DNA of 64,000 bases from Streptomyces melanogenes (GTDB lineage Bacteria; Actinomycetota; Actinomycetes; Streptomycetales; Streptomycetaceae): assembly GCF_014649795.1 (NCBI RefSeq), contig NZ_BMTS01000004.1:1-64000 (forward strand), given 5' to 3'. Within the stretch, counting starts at the first letter, position 1; every line of letters starts with the position of its first letter. The notes beneath the pieces were generated by a model. That model made no database searches. It saw only the letters and a list, made by a program, of their open reading frames with translations, and was not told where the DNA came from. This document shows positions 9,301-16,397 of the stretch, piece after piece. The translations under genes and the position numbers were made by a program.

Positions 9301-9602
9301 CCCGCCTGGGCCTTAACGGGCTTGGTCAGGTCGGCCTTCGCGATACCGGGCTCAGGCCACGCCACCTTCGGCGGCTTCTTCCACGCATGGCGGGCCGCCT
9401 CGTCCGTCCGGGAGTCCGGGCGGGCTTTCACCGCCTTCGTGGGCACTGGATCCGGCTTCTTCAGGCTCAGCAGATTCAACTCCGCCGCAGCCGCGACCGG
9501 CCCGCCCAGCAGCCCGGAAAACAATAAGACAGCAAGGAAGACCGAGGTGCTCTGCACCCATCCCCCACTGCGTCTTGCCCTGATTCTCCCACCCCGTGGC
9601 AT
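3393..9602 (-). CDS. Secreted RHS/YD-repeat polymorphic toxin
   Basis: ATG 9602 is chosen because AGGTGGGGA lies just upstream and it yields a clean Sec signal peptide (basic MPRGGRIRARRSGG, hydrophobic FLAVLLFSGLLGG, PVAAAAE). The mature 2,069-residue precursor has an N-terminal SpvB/TcB-like strand region (PGGLEPDLDLSYSSQSIDG). A long run of YD repeats follows (for example YDGLGRVLNVW, FDARGRQIKADD, YDAIGNRTKL, YDKAGNTTQRK, YDADDDRLIAK). The conserved RHS closure (LGAREYDAALGRFISVDP, then NAYAYSNNNPVTFSDPTG) lies near 4090-4240. Known RHS shells encapsulate a C-terminal toxin released after this point. Here the tip is about 250 residues: a Cys/basic segment, a charged Ala/Lys/Glu helix, then a 40-residue glycine-rich hydrophobic stretch. 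No nuclease or deaminase motif is visible. It is probably an inter-bacterial competition toxin. Confidence 0.85.
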   Translation of the reverse strand: MPRGGRIRARRSGGWVQSTSVFLAVLLFSGLLGGPVAAAAELNLLSLKKPDPVPTKAVKARPDSRTDEAARHAWKKPPKVAWPEPGIAKADLTKPVKAQAGSLPARLSRGAAAGSLAEAQVQILDRATTEKLGVDGVVLAVRPTKGVKGDVDVQVDYSGFRDAYGGDWASRLTLRQLPGCALVTPVAKNCGTGRVLKTANNTSDATLTASVELPAPDGTASNPQAPVAKAPAALHSATGLSAAQDTVLLAATAGPSGASGDFKATSLAPSASWSAGGNNGGFSWTYDIKVPEVPGGLEPDLDLSYSSQSIDGRTAATNNQANWIGDGWSLDPGYVERRYVSCVDDTTGSNTTAKVGDLCWKKDNAVLNLGGKTNTLVKDDTTGEWHLQNDDGTQIEKLTSSTINNKDNDGEYWRVTTPDGTRYYFGYNHPNGWAAGKDETNSTWTVPVYGNQSGEPCHAAAFADSWCQQAWRWNLDAVIDPHGDAITYYWAKEANSYGRNVNATTGASTATAYDRGGYLKRIEYGLRAGDFYGKAAAKAEFGVSERCLTDCATFDKNHAPNWPDVPFDQYCATGTECKDKYSPSFWTRMRLTTIDTSVLVGGAYKPVDSWALTQQFPATNDGTTRAMWLASITRTGHTGTGDASLPPVTFKGQPLANRVEGATTGGNADPVPQMIRYRVYGIDTETGGTIGITYSAADCKAGDVPSPSSNARRCYPVMWSPPDSPGDNYEPYLDWFHSYVATQVLEQDNTGGAPAKETDYAYLDGVSWGKDEDEFTKSKYLTYGSRRGYGRVQVRNGAGSDARTLREYRYFRGIDGADVKDHEGVAATDHPAFAGMAREEATFNGDGGKLLSTTAYAPWHSAATATQARTGLSAMKAYVTAAGSEKSRTLVGSGWRTTETDRTFDGNGQILTESRLGDTTKSGDEECTTTTYAKNTSANILDLIAETQTVAVACDTTPSLPDDLIATKRNFYDGAGSLTAAPTAGDVTRLDEQDDTGTGYLTTKTRTYDQYGRVLTEADALGNTTTTAYTPKTGEAPTSSTDTNALGHTTTTEHDPARGVTTGTVDPNGKRTDVTYDGLGRVLNVWKPGWAKAAHATQPSAQYSYNISQTMPSSVTSKTLKRDGSYAASYTIYDGLLRQRETQSPATGTQDRIVTETLYDTRGWTRKTYSAYYTSGAPSTTLVAAADNTVPAATQNLYDGTGRVTDAIAVKFGDEQWRTKTAYDGDRTTVIPPLGGTAGTTVTDALGRTTERIQYTNADRSASQTTTYTYGKQDQPEKITDPAGNEWTFSFDARGRQIKADDPDKGLSTVSYDKADRAVSSTDARGVTLTSGYDKLGRKIELKQGATTLATWTYDTVAKGQLTSSTRYVGGAEYTTANGGFTDSYQPTSTTVSIPTTAGGLAGSYTWTYGYNNQTGLPDWTLHPAIGDIPSERVTTNYNSDDLPIRTSRAGVVLAANTTYDVYSRPVRTEFGDVGKKVYKSQAYDEFTGRMMRQTTDRDLAPQRIDDTSYNYDPSGNVTGITTASGQDTAKSTDTQCFTSDALGRLTEAWTATADCTAAPSSGTVGGPDAYWQTYGYDAIGNRTKLTEHGTGTQAGSDAVTTYTQPAAKTGLPHAVQQADVKGGTHDGQTSTFAYDKAGNTTQRKIGSDTQNLTWDAEGHLATLTEAGKTTSYLYDADDDRLIAKNADGTSTLTLPAGNELKLNTDGSKAGTRYYTHNSETVAVRTGSDISYLFSDRQGTALTAVAVGSLAITRRKQLPFGQDRSTQAGAFPGTRGFVGGTTDPTGLTHLGAREYDAALGRFISVDPLLITDDPRQHNAYAYSNNNPVTFSDPTGERLEECASGQYTCTHGGTRPTGYGKNYEMITHGRGGTLAPDYVRYKQRMQRACHHDPDCKSWDGSHRGNAARAKERAAAEAARKKAEAERRKKDGIFGSLMKGHFSDAWDSSGGKVVSGVADAAQAIGARNLTQFAIGVGSGFIAGIAAGAACAGTAGLACVVIAGAVIGSLTATPANLAVDKAFGHKTTGPESVGYLASNSVRGGFQGAFRALTGQGPATYYFGQAWNRLRRR

Positions 9603-9893
9603 GTGCAGATCCCCACCTAGATTGACAGATAGATCACAGCAATCAAAGGACGATAGCAGTGCACTCACATCACCCTTGATGGAATATCGGATTCAGTGCC
9701 TATTTTTAAGCCGCATTCATGGCAGCGACATAAGGGATTCGATCCTGAAGGTCCGGAATGTGCCGCTGTCTTGCGCTCCATACAGGCCACTTTGACCCTT
9801 CGGGAGCGGCGACCGCGCGACACGACACCGTAACCACTCGCCCCACCCGCCCCAGGCGATCTAATGTTGAATGTGACCGAATCCGGGAGGGGA
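9603..9893. promoter_or_regulatory. Divergent intergenic region, RHS and FG-GAP genes
   Basis: About 290 bases separate the two divergent secreted-protein genes. It must hold both promoters and is AT-richer than average for this genome. I could not assign -10/-35 boxes with confidence. Confidence 0.4.
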
Positions 9894-12800
9894 ATGATCG
9901 GCATGGGATATCGGATAGCCCGAGGAAGAAAAAGAGCGCGGGGGGCCGCGCTTTCCGCAGCTATAGTCACCGTCTCCATTGCGGCTCTAATTCCGCAATC
10001 CGCTGCAGCCGCACCACGGCAGGCCCACTCTCTGGCCGACTCTAAAACGGCTGATAACGAAGAAACGCGCGCCCTCGCCGAGGCAGCCACGTCCGGTGAG
10101 CGGGTGGAACTGCCTTCCCTGCGTACCGAGACGAGGCAAGTGTTCGCCAATCCGTCAGGATCGTTCACCGAGGAGCAGTCCGTCATCGCTCAACGGGTGC
10201 GGCAGGGCAACAAGTTGGTGGATATAGACCCGACTCTTCACGCAACGGCAGACGGAAGAATTGTTCCCAAGGCGACGTCGGTAGGGCTGGAGTTCTCCGG
10301 CGGTGGGAGCGGTCCGCTGGCTACGATCATCCGTGACGGGCGGAGCATGTCGCTGTCGTGGTCGGCCCCGCTGCCCAAGCCGACCGTTGTGGATGACAGT
10401 GTGACCTACCCGGAGGTACTGCCGGGGGTAGATCTGAAACTGCGGGCCGCGTCTACTGGATTCGGCCAGCTGCTTGTGGTCAAGTCTGCTGAAGCAGCAG
10501 CCAATCCGGCGCTGAAGAGCCTCACATTCAAGCTCTCCACCAGTGGCGTAAGCGTCTCTGCGGATGAGCACGGCAATCTGCGTGCGCTGAACCCTGCGGG
10601 ACAAGAGGTCTTCACGGCGCCGGTCCCGCTCATGTGGGATAGCTCCACGTCAACAACGGGCGGCTCGGGCTCCGGCTTCGCATCCAAGCCGGGCGCACGG
10701 CTTCCGGCATCGGCAACCGAAACAGCCACCCCGCCAGTGCCGACCGATGAATTCGAACCGGGACACGGGGCCCAGGAGAGTGCGATGCCGCTGACCGTGG
10801 CAGGCGACACAGTCACTTTGGCGCCGGACCAGTCGTTGCTGACCGGCAAGAACACTACGTATCCCGTGTACATCGACCCGCCTGTCGACGGCTCCCGCGA
10901 GGCGTGGACGATGGCGTACAAGATGTACCCGAACAGCTCCTTCTACAACGGCAAGGGCTGGGGCGGCTCCGGGTCCTCGACCTCCACTGCCCGGGTCGGC
11001 TATGAGAACGAGACGAACGGTCTGGCCCGCTCGTTCTTCCAGATGGACACCGACAAGCTGTGGAACACGCGGAAGAGCATCATCAAGTCCACGTTCCGGA
11101 TCAAGAACACGTGGTCCTGGTCGTGCGAGGACCGCAAGGTGGAAGCCTGGTTCACGGGATCCATCTCGTCCTCGACGACCTGGAACAACCAGCCGTCCTG
11201 GGCCCGCTACCTCAATCGTGTCGATGACGCCAAGGGCTGGAGCGCGGACTGCCCGGCCGGCAACCTCGCCTTCGACGTCACCTCGGCGGCCGTCGAGGCC
11301 GCCAACCGGCATTTGCCCAACATGACGCTGGGCCTGCGGGCAGCCGATGAGGACGACGTCTACGCATGGAAGAAGCTCGACGTCGGCACAGCACTGCTCA
11401 GCACCGACTACGACACCTACCCCAACAAGCCCGGCGGCCTCCACACCCAGCCGGACAGCGGCGCGCAGTGCGGAGCCAACGCGCCGTTCACCATCATCGG
11501 CAACACGGACATCACCCTCGGCGGCACCTTCTCCGACCCTGACGGCGGCACGGTCAAAGCGCACTTCGAGCTCTGGCCCACCGGTCACGGCGGCGCCGCC
11601 AACGAGGTCAACACCACCGTCGACGTCACCTCCGGACGGGGTGCGAAACTGGTGGTCACCAAGGACAGACTCGCGCAGCTCATGAAGAACGCCGGATTGA
11701 CCGGCACGACCACCTTCAGCTGGCAGGCCCAGACCCAGTCCGGCCCGCTCAGCAGTCCCTGGGCGAACGAGTGCCACTTCCAGTTCGACGGCACCCGCCC
11801 CAGCAACCCGCCCGGCGTCACCTCCAGTCAGTACCCCGACGGGTCGGAGGGCTGGCCCTCCCAGACCGGCCAGGCCCGCACTGAGGGTGCCTTCACCCTC
11901 TCCAGCGGCAACGTCGGTGATGTGGCCAAGTACGAGTACTGGAGCGACTGGGATCCCACGGTCCGTACCGCAAGCCCGGCTGCGGTCGGCGGATCGGTGA
12001 ACATCAAGCTGACTCCGCCATCCGCAGGTGCACACGCACTGGGTGTCCGGAGCCTGGACCGCGCAGGCAACCGCTCGGACGGTACGGCCTACCGCTTCTA
12101 CGCCAACAGCCCAGCCACCCCCGACAAGCCCGGCGACCTCAACGGCGACGGCACAGCCGACTTCTACGGCGTACGCACCGACGGCGCCCTCTGGCTCTAC
12201 CCCGGCCAAGGCAACGGATACGCGGGGGCCTCCGCCGTCGCGAGCAACACGGACTTCAGCGGCGCCTCCGTCACCCACCGCGGCGACTGGACGACCGACG
12301 GCTTCGAAGACCTCGTCGGCCTCATCCCCAGCGGCGATGGCAAGATCCTCAAGGTCTTCCCCAACAACGGTGTCGGCTACGCCTGCACCGCACGCAATGA
12401 ACAGGCCGACGGCGCCTCCCGGTCCTGCCTGTACGACCAGCAGCAGCTCGACGTCTACAACCCCGCCGACAACCACTGGTCCAACGCCGACCAGATCCTG
12501 GCCATCGGCGACGTCGACGGCCCCCTGGACACCAACGGCGACGGCACCATCGACGTCCCCGGCCACACCGACCTGCTCGTCAAAACCGGCGACCAGCTCT
12601 GGCTCTACTACGGCTCCGACAGCTTCTCCCTGGACGAGTACCGCGCCCCCGTACTCATCGGCGACGGCGCCTGGTCGAGCTACGACCTCGCCGCACCGGG
12701 CGACCGCACTGGGGATGGCCGCGTCGATGTGATCGCCCGCAGCAAGAGCAACGGCGAGCTCCGTCAGTACCAGGGCACCGGCCCCAACGGGGAGGGGCTC

Positions 12801-13010
12801 GGGTACGGCCCCGGCGCCACGGTGATCGGCACCAGCTGGACCCCCGCCTATCGGCCCCTGTTCACAGCGGTCCCCGACACGAACGGTGACGGCAAACCCG
12901 ACCTGTGGTCCACCGGTGGCGACGGCAAGCTCTACTTCTACTCCAACGTCCAAGGCGCCGGCGTCGAAGTCGGCATCGGCGGTTGGAAGAACTTCCAGCA
13001 GATCAGCTGA
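9894..13010 (+). CDS. Secreted FG-GAP/VCBS-repeat protein with DNRLRE-like domain
   Basis: GGGAGG lies upstream of two candidate ATGs, 9894 and 9903; the first is used here. A Sec signal peptide follows (RGRKRARGAALSAAIVTVSIAALIPQSAAAA). After an N-terminal region of unknown fold (about residues 60-290) comes a segment resembling DNRLRE carbohydrate-associated domains (around WTMAYKMYPNSSFYN to DVTSAAVEAAN). Then come Fn3-like sandwich domains and four C-terminal FG-GAP/VCBS calcium-binding blades (DLNGDGTADFYGV, DWTTDGFEDLVGL, GDRTGDGRVDVIA, DTNGDGKPDLWST). No catalytic site is evident, so a surface adhesion or carrier role is likely. It lies head to head with the RHS toxin. Such proteins often accompany RHS genes in Streptomyces in my experience of these genomes, suggesting a joint function. 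Confidence 0.75.
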   Translation: MIGMGYRIARGRKRARGAALSAAIVTVSIAALIPQSAAAAPRQAHSLADSKTADNEETRALAEAATSGERVELPSLRTETRQVFANPSGSFTEEQSVIAQRVRQGNKLVDIDPTLHATADGRIVPKATSVGLEFSGGGSGPLATIIRDGRSMSLSWSAPLPKPTVVDDSVTYPEVLPGVDLKLRAASTGFGQLLVVKSAEAAANPALKSLTFKLSTSGVSVSADEHGNLRALNPAGQEVFTAPVPLMWDSSTSTTGGSGSGFASKPGARLPASATETATPPVPTDEFEPGHGAQESAMPLTVAGDTVTLAPDQSLLTGKNTTYPVYIDPPVDGSREAWTMAYKMYPNSSFYNGKGWGGSGSSTSTARVGYENETNGLARSFFQMDTDKLWNTRKSIIKSTFRIKNTWSWSCEDRKVEAWFTGSISSSTTWNNQPSWARYLNRVDDAKGWSADCPAGNLAFDVTSAAVEAANRHLPNMTLGLRAADEDDVYAWKKLDVGTALLSTDYDTYPNKPGGLHTQPDSGAQCGANAPFTIIGNTDITLGGTFSDPDGGTVKAHFELWPTGHGGAANEVNTTVDVTSGRGAKLVVTKDRLAQLMKNAGLTGTTTFSWQAQTQSGPLSSPWANECHFQFDGTRPSNPPGVTSSQYPDGSEGWPSQTGQARTEGAFTLSSGNVGDVAKYEYWSDWDPTVRTASPAAVGGSVNIKLTPPSAGAHALGVRSLDRAGNRSDGTAYRFYANSPATPDKPGDLNGDGTADFYGVRTDGALWLYPGQGNGYAGASAVASNTDFSGASVTHRGDWTTDGFEDLVGLIPSGDGKILKVFPNNGVGYACTARNEQADGASRSCLYDQQQLDVYNPADNHWSNADQILAIGDVDGPLDTNGDGTIDVPGHTDLLVKTGDQLWLYYGSDSFSLDEYRAPVLIGDGAWSSYDLAAPGDRTGDGRVDVIARSKSNGELRQYQGTGPNGEGLGYGPGATVIGTSWTPAYRPLFTAVPDTNGDGKPDLWSTGGDGKLYFYSNVQGAGVEVGIGGWKNFQQIS

Positions 13011-13022
13011 CACACGCTCCTG

Positions 13023-13055
13023 CGTGGGTGAGGGGCAGGCCGCCCCTCACCCACG
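13023..13055. terminator. Terminator hairpin after FG-GAP gene
   Basis: CGTGGGTGAGGGGC and GCCCCTCACCCACG form a perfect 14-bp stem with a 5-base loop, 13 bases after the stop codon. There is no U-tract, as usual in Streptomyces. Confidence 0.8.
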
Positions 13056-13187
13056 TGCCTCAGGCGAGGCGCGCCACTCAGCGCACCGAACGGTCCCAGG
13101 GTGGTTGCCATCTTCCTCAAGGCGGGAACATGGTTGGGTGCCCGCCAGGAACCTCGTCAAACTGGCCCCCACAGGAGGTGGCCGCGC

Positions 13188-14099
13188 ATGCCCGAACCCA
13201 GCCCGCTGCTCACCGCGCCCGACCCCGGCTACTTCGGCCCCCAGTCGGTGACCTGGCAGATGCACGGGGATCCGATCATGTGGGTCGCCGGGGTGCGGGC
13301 GCTGTATCTTCAGGCGCTGCATCCGCGGGCCGTGCGCGGGGTCGTGCAGAACAGTGACTTCCGCAAGGACACCTGGGGGCGGCTGCTGCGCACCGCGCGG
13401 TTCGTGGCGACCATCTCGTACGGGACGAAGGACGAGGCGGAGCGGGCCGGTGCGCGGGTGCGGCGCATTCACGGGTTCCTGAAGGGCGACGACCCCGTGA
13501 CGGGGGAGCCGTTCCGGATAGACGATCCCGCGCTGCTGCTCTGGGTGCACTGCGCGGAGGTCGACAGCTATCTGCACGTCGCGCGCCGCTCGGGATACCC
13601 GGTCAGCGACGCGCAGGCCGACCGCTATGTGGACGAGCAGCGCGCGGCCGCGCGGCTCATCGGGCTCGACCCGGCCGTCGTCCCGGCGTCCACCGCGCAG
13701 CTCGCCGCCTACTTCGTGGACGTACGGCCCGAGCTCGCCGCCGGTGCCGACGCGCGCGACGTCGACGCGTTCCTGCGGCGGCCGCCCGTGCCCCGGCTGC
13801 TGGCACCGGCGCGTGCGCTGCTGTGGCGGCGCGTGGCGCGGCTCGCCTACGACGCGCTGCCCCCGTACGCCCACGAGTTGTACGGGCGGCCCGCGCCCGG
13901 GCCGGACGAGGTCACCCGGCGGCTCGTCCGCGCCGGGCGGCTGCTGCGGCTCATTCCGGCGACCGTGCGCTGGCAGCTGCCCCCGAAGCACATCCTGCGC
14001 GCGGTCGCCCGGATGGGGGCGGGAACGCGCCCGTCGCCGTACACACTCCGCAGACAGGCGGCCATACTGGAGGCAGCCGGGGAGGGCGCAGCTCAGTGA
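13188..14099 (+). CDS. MpaB-family (DUF2236) oxygenase
   Basis: The start ATG 13188 is set by AGGAGG at 13173-13178; the 303-residue product begins MPEPSPLLTAPDPG. The sequence WQMHGDPIMWVAGVRALYLQALHPRAVRGVVQNSDFRKDTWGRLLRTARFVATISYG is the signature core of the DUF2236/MpaB family, related to the heme latex-clearing protein. It carries the conserved LQALHP and the Arg-rich helix. The fungal MpaB cleaves a prenyl chain oxidatively in mycophenolic acid biosynthesis; bacterial members are mostly uncharacterised. No signal peptide is seen. The gene precedes a protein kinase and an FAD oxidoreductase on the same strand with small gaps (23 and 61 bases), so the three may be co-transcribed. The substrate is unknown. 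Confidence 0.85.
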   Translation: MPEPSPLLTAPDPGYFGPQSVTWQMHGDPIMWVAGVRALYLQALHPRAVRGVVQNSDFRKDTWGRLLRTARFVATISYGTKDEAERAGARVRRIHGFLKGDDPVTGEPFRIDDPALLLWVHCAEVDSYLHVARRSGYPVSDAQADRYVDEQRAAARLIGLDPAVVPASTAQLAAYFVDVRPELAAGADARDVDAFLRRPPVPRLLAPARALLWRRVARLAYDALPPYAHELYGRPAPGPDEVTRRLVRAGRLLRLIPATVRWQLPPKHILRAVARMGAGTRPSPYTLRRQAAILEAAGEGAAQ

Positions 14100-14122
14100 C
14101 GTGACGGGGGCGACATCGCGCG

Positions 14123-16336
14123 ATGGCGGACACCAGGCTGATCCACGGCCGGTACCGGCTGCTGGAGCTGATCGGGCGCGGCGGCATGGGCGAGGTGTGG
14201 GCGGCCCGCGACGACTCGCTGGGGCGGCGGGTCGCGGTGAAGTGCCTCAAGCCGATGGGGCTGCAGCACGACCCGGCGTCCGCCCGGGTGCTGCGCGAGC
14301 GCTTTCGGCGCGAGGCGCGGGTCGCCGCCGCGCTCCAGCACCGGGGCGTCACGGTCGTCCATGACTTCGGCGAGTTCGAGGGCGTGCTCTACCTCGTCAT
14401 GGAGCTGCTCGACGGCCGCAATCTGAGCCAGCTCCTCCAGGACGGCAAGGGGCACCCGCTGCCGGTGCCGGACGTCGTGGACATCGCCGAGCAGCTGTCC
14501 TCGGCCCTCGCCTACACCCATCAACAGGGCATCGTCCACCGGGACCTGAAGCCCGCCAACATCATGCGGCTGCCGGACGGCACGGTGAAGATCCTGGACT
14601 TCGGGATCGCCCGGCTCGGCGCCGACATCGGGTTCACCTCCCGGCTCACCGGCACCGGCATCGCCATGGGCACCCCGCACTACATGTCGCCCGAGCAGAT
14701 CGGCGGCGCCCCCGTCGACCACCGCAGCGACCTGTACTCGCTGGGGTGCGTGCTGTACGAACTGGCCACCGGGGCGCCGCCGTTCGACCTCGACGACGCC
14801 TGGGCGATCCTCGTCGGCCACCGCGACACCGCACCCGAGCCGCCGCGCGCCAATCGTGCCGAACTCCCCGAGTACTTCGAGGAGATCGTGCTCGACCTCC
14901 TCGCCAAGGAGCCCGGCGCGCGGCCCCGGGACGCCAGGGAGCTGGTGCGGCGGCTGGCCGGCGGGCGCGGGCCGGTCAGGGGCCCGGTGGCTTCCGCCGT
15001 CGTGGCGCCGCCGCCCGTGCGGCCGCGCGGGCTGCCGTCCTGGGCGCGCGGGATGACCACCGGCCACAAGGCGACCGGCTCCACACCCCCGGACCCGGCC
15101 CCGCCCGACCCCGACGCCAGCCTCACCGGCGCGTGGACGACCGCCCTGCCGCCCGCCCCGCCCGCCCCCGACCGGCCGCCGCCGCCCCCGCCCGAGCTCC
15201 TCGCCGAACTCGACGACCGGCACCGCGAAGGCCTGTGCCTCGGCCGCGCCGGGCGCTGGGCGGAGGCGGGCGAGGTGCACCGCGCGGTCGCCGCCGAACG
15301 CGCCCACGCACTGGGCCCGGACCACCCCGACACCCTGGCCAGCCAGTACGAGGTGGCCTTCGCCCTGAGCCGGACCGGGCGCGAGGCGGACGCCCTGCGC
15401 GAGTTCGGCATGGTCGCCCAGGCCCGGGCCCGCACGCTCGGACCCGACGACCCGGGCGCGCTCGACGCCCGCCAGGAGACCGCCTACGTCCTGGGCCGCC
15501 TCGGGCGCCACTTCGAGGCCCACCAGGTGTACGCCTCGGTGCTCGCCGCCCGCGAGCGCGCCATGGGAGCCGACCACCCGGCGACCCTGCGCTGCCGCCA
15601 CAACCTCGCCTTCAACCTGGGCCGTCTGGGCCGCCTGGAGGACGCCTACCGCATGGCGCGCGACGTCGCCGCCGACCGGGCGCGCGTGCTCGGCGCGGGG
15701 CACTCGGACACCTTGGTGTCCCGGTCCGAAGTCGCCTATGTGCTCGGCCAGTTGGGGCGCTGGGTCGAGGCGCTCCAGCTCTACCGCGAGGTCGCCTCGG
15801 CGCGCGCGACCGTGCTCGGGGCCGACCACCCCGACACGCTCGCCACCCGCTACGAGGTCGGCATCGCGCTCGGCCGCCTCGGCCGCAGCGCCGAGGCGCT
15901 GGAGCTGTACCGGGTGCTCGTCCGCGACCGCACCCGCGTCGAAGGCCCCGAGGACCCCGAGACCCTGCGCGCCCGCCACGGCCTCGGCGTCAACCTCGGG
16001 CGCCTGGCCCGCTGGGAGGAGGCCCTGACCGAGGCCCGTGACGTGTGCGCGCTGCGCGAGCGCGTCCTCGGCCCGGACCACCCCGACACCCTCGTCAGCC
16101 GGCGCGAGATCGCCGTCGGGCTCGGCTGGCTCGGGCGGTGGGCGCAGGCCCTGGCGGTCTACCGGCAGGTCGCCGACGCCCGCGAGCGGGTCCTGGGCAC
16201 CGCCCACCCCGACGCCCTCGCCAGCCGGAACGACGAGGCCCACTGCCTGGAGCGGCTGGGACGCGGCGCCGAGGCCGCGGCCCTGTACCGGCGGGTCGCC
16301 GCCCTGCGGCAGCAGGGCGCGCCACGCGGGAGGTAG
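14123..16336 (+). CDS. Ser/Thr protein kinase with C-terminal TPR array
   Basis: This is a 737-residue Hanks-type kinase. It has the glycine loop GRGGMGEV (18-25), catalytic Lys40, HRDLKPAN (139-146, base D141) and DFG (159-161), and the domain ends near residue 275. A proline-rich linker (about 275-365) leads to eight to ten tetratricopeptide-like repeats of the NB-ARC/kinesin-light-chain type (ALGPDHPDTLASQYEVAFALSRTGR and cousins) running to the C-terminus. There is no transmembrane helix or PASTA domain, unlike PknB-type kinases, so the protein should be cytosolic, with the TPRs choosing substrates or partners. It starts 23 bases after the MpaB-family gene. Confidence 0.93.
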   Translation: MADTRLIHGRYRLLELIGRGGMGEVWAARDDSLGRRVAVKCLKPMGLQHDPASARVLRERFRREARVAAALQHRGVTVVHDFGEFEGVLYLVMELLDGRNLSQLLQDGKGHPLPVPDVVDIAEQLSSALAYTHQQGIVHRDLKPANIMRLPDGTVKILDFGIARLGADIGFTSRLTGTGIAMGTPHYMSPEQIGGAPVDHRSDLYSLGCVLYELATGAPPFDLDDAWAILVGHRDTAPEPPRANRAELPEYFEEIVLDLLAKEPGARPRDARELVRRLAGGRGPVRGPVASAVVAPPPVRPRGLPSWARGMTTGHKATGSTPPDPAPPDPDASLTGAWTTALPPAPPAPDRPPPPPPELLAELDDRHREGLCLGRAGRWAEAGEVHRAVAAERAHALGPDHPDTLASQYEVAFALSRTGREADALREFGMVAQARARTLGPDDPGALDARQETAYVLGRLGRHFEAHQVYASVLAARERAMGADHPATLRCRHNLAFNLGRLGRLEDAYRMARDVAADRARVLGAGHSDTLVSRSEVAYVLGQLGRWVEALQLYREVASARATVLGADHPDTLATRYEVGIALGRLGRSAEALELYRVLVRDRTRVEGPEDPETLRARHGLGVNLGRLARWEEALTEARDVCALRERVLGPDHPDTLVSRREIAVGLGWLGRWAQALAVYRQVADARERVLGTAHPDALASRNDEAHCLERLGRGAEAAALYRRVAALRQQGAPRGR

Positions 16337-16397
16337 CGGGCGGCGGATCACCGGCGCCACCCTGGCCGCCGGCGATCCGCGCGTGCTAGGAAGGGCC

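Noticed and set aside
9603..9668. RHS start at the upstream codon 9668
   Set aside because: No ribosome site there, and it would put 22 residues in front of a normal signal peptide; ATG 9602 has AGGTGGGGA upstream.
10650..13013. 787-codon open frame antisense to the FG-GAP gene
   Set aside because: No domain, biased composition, and complete overlap with the better supported secreted protein gene.
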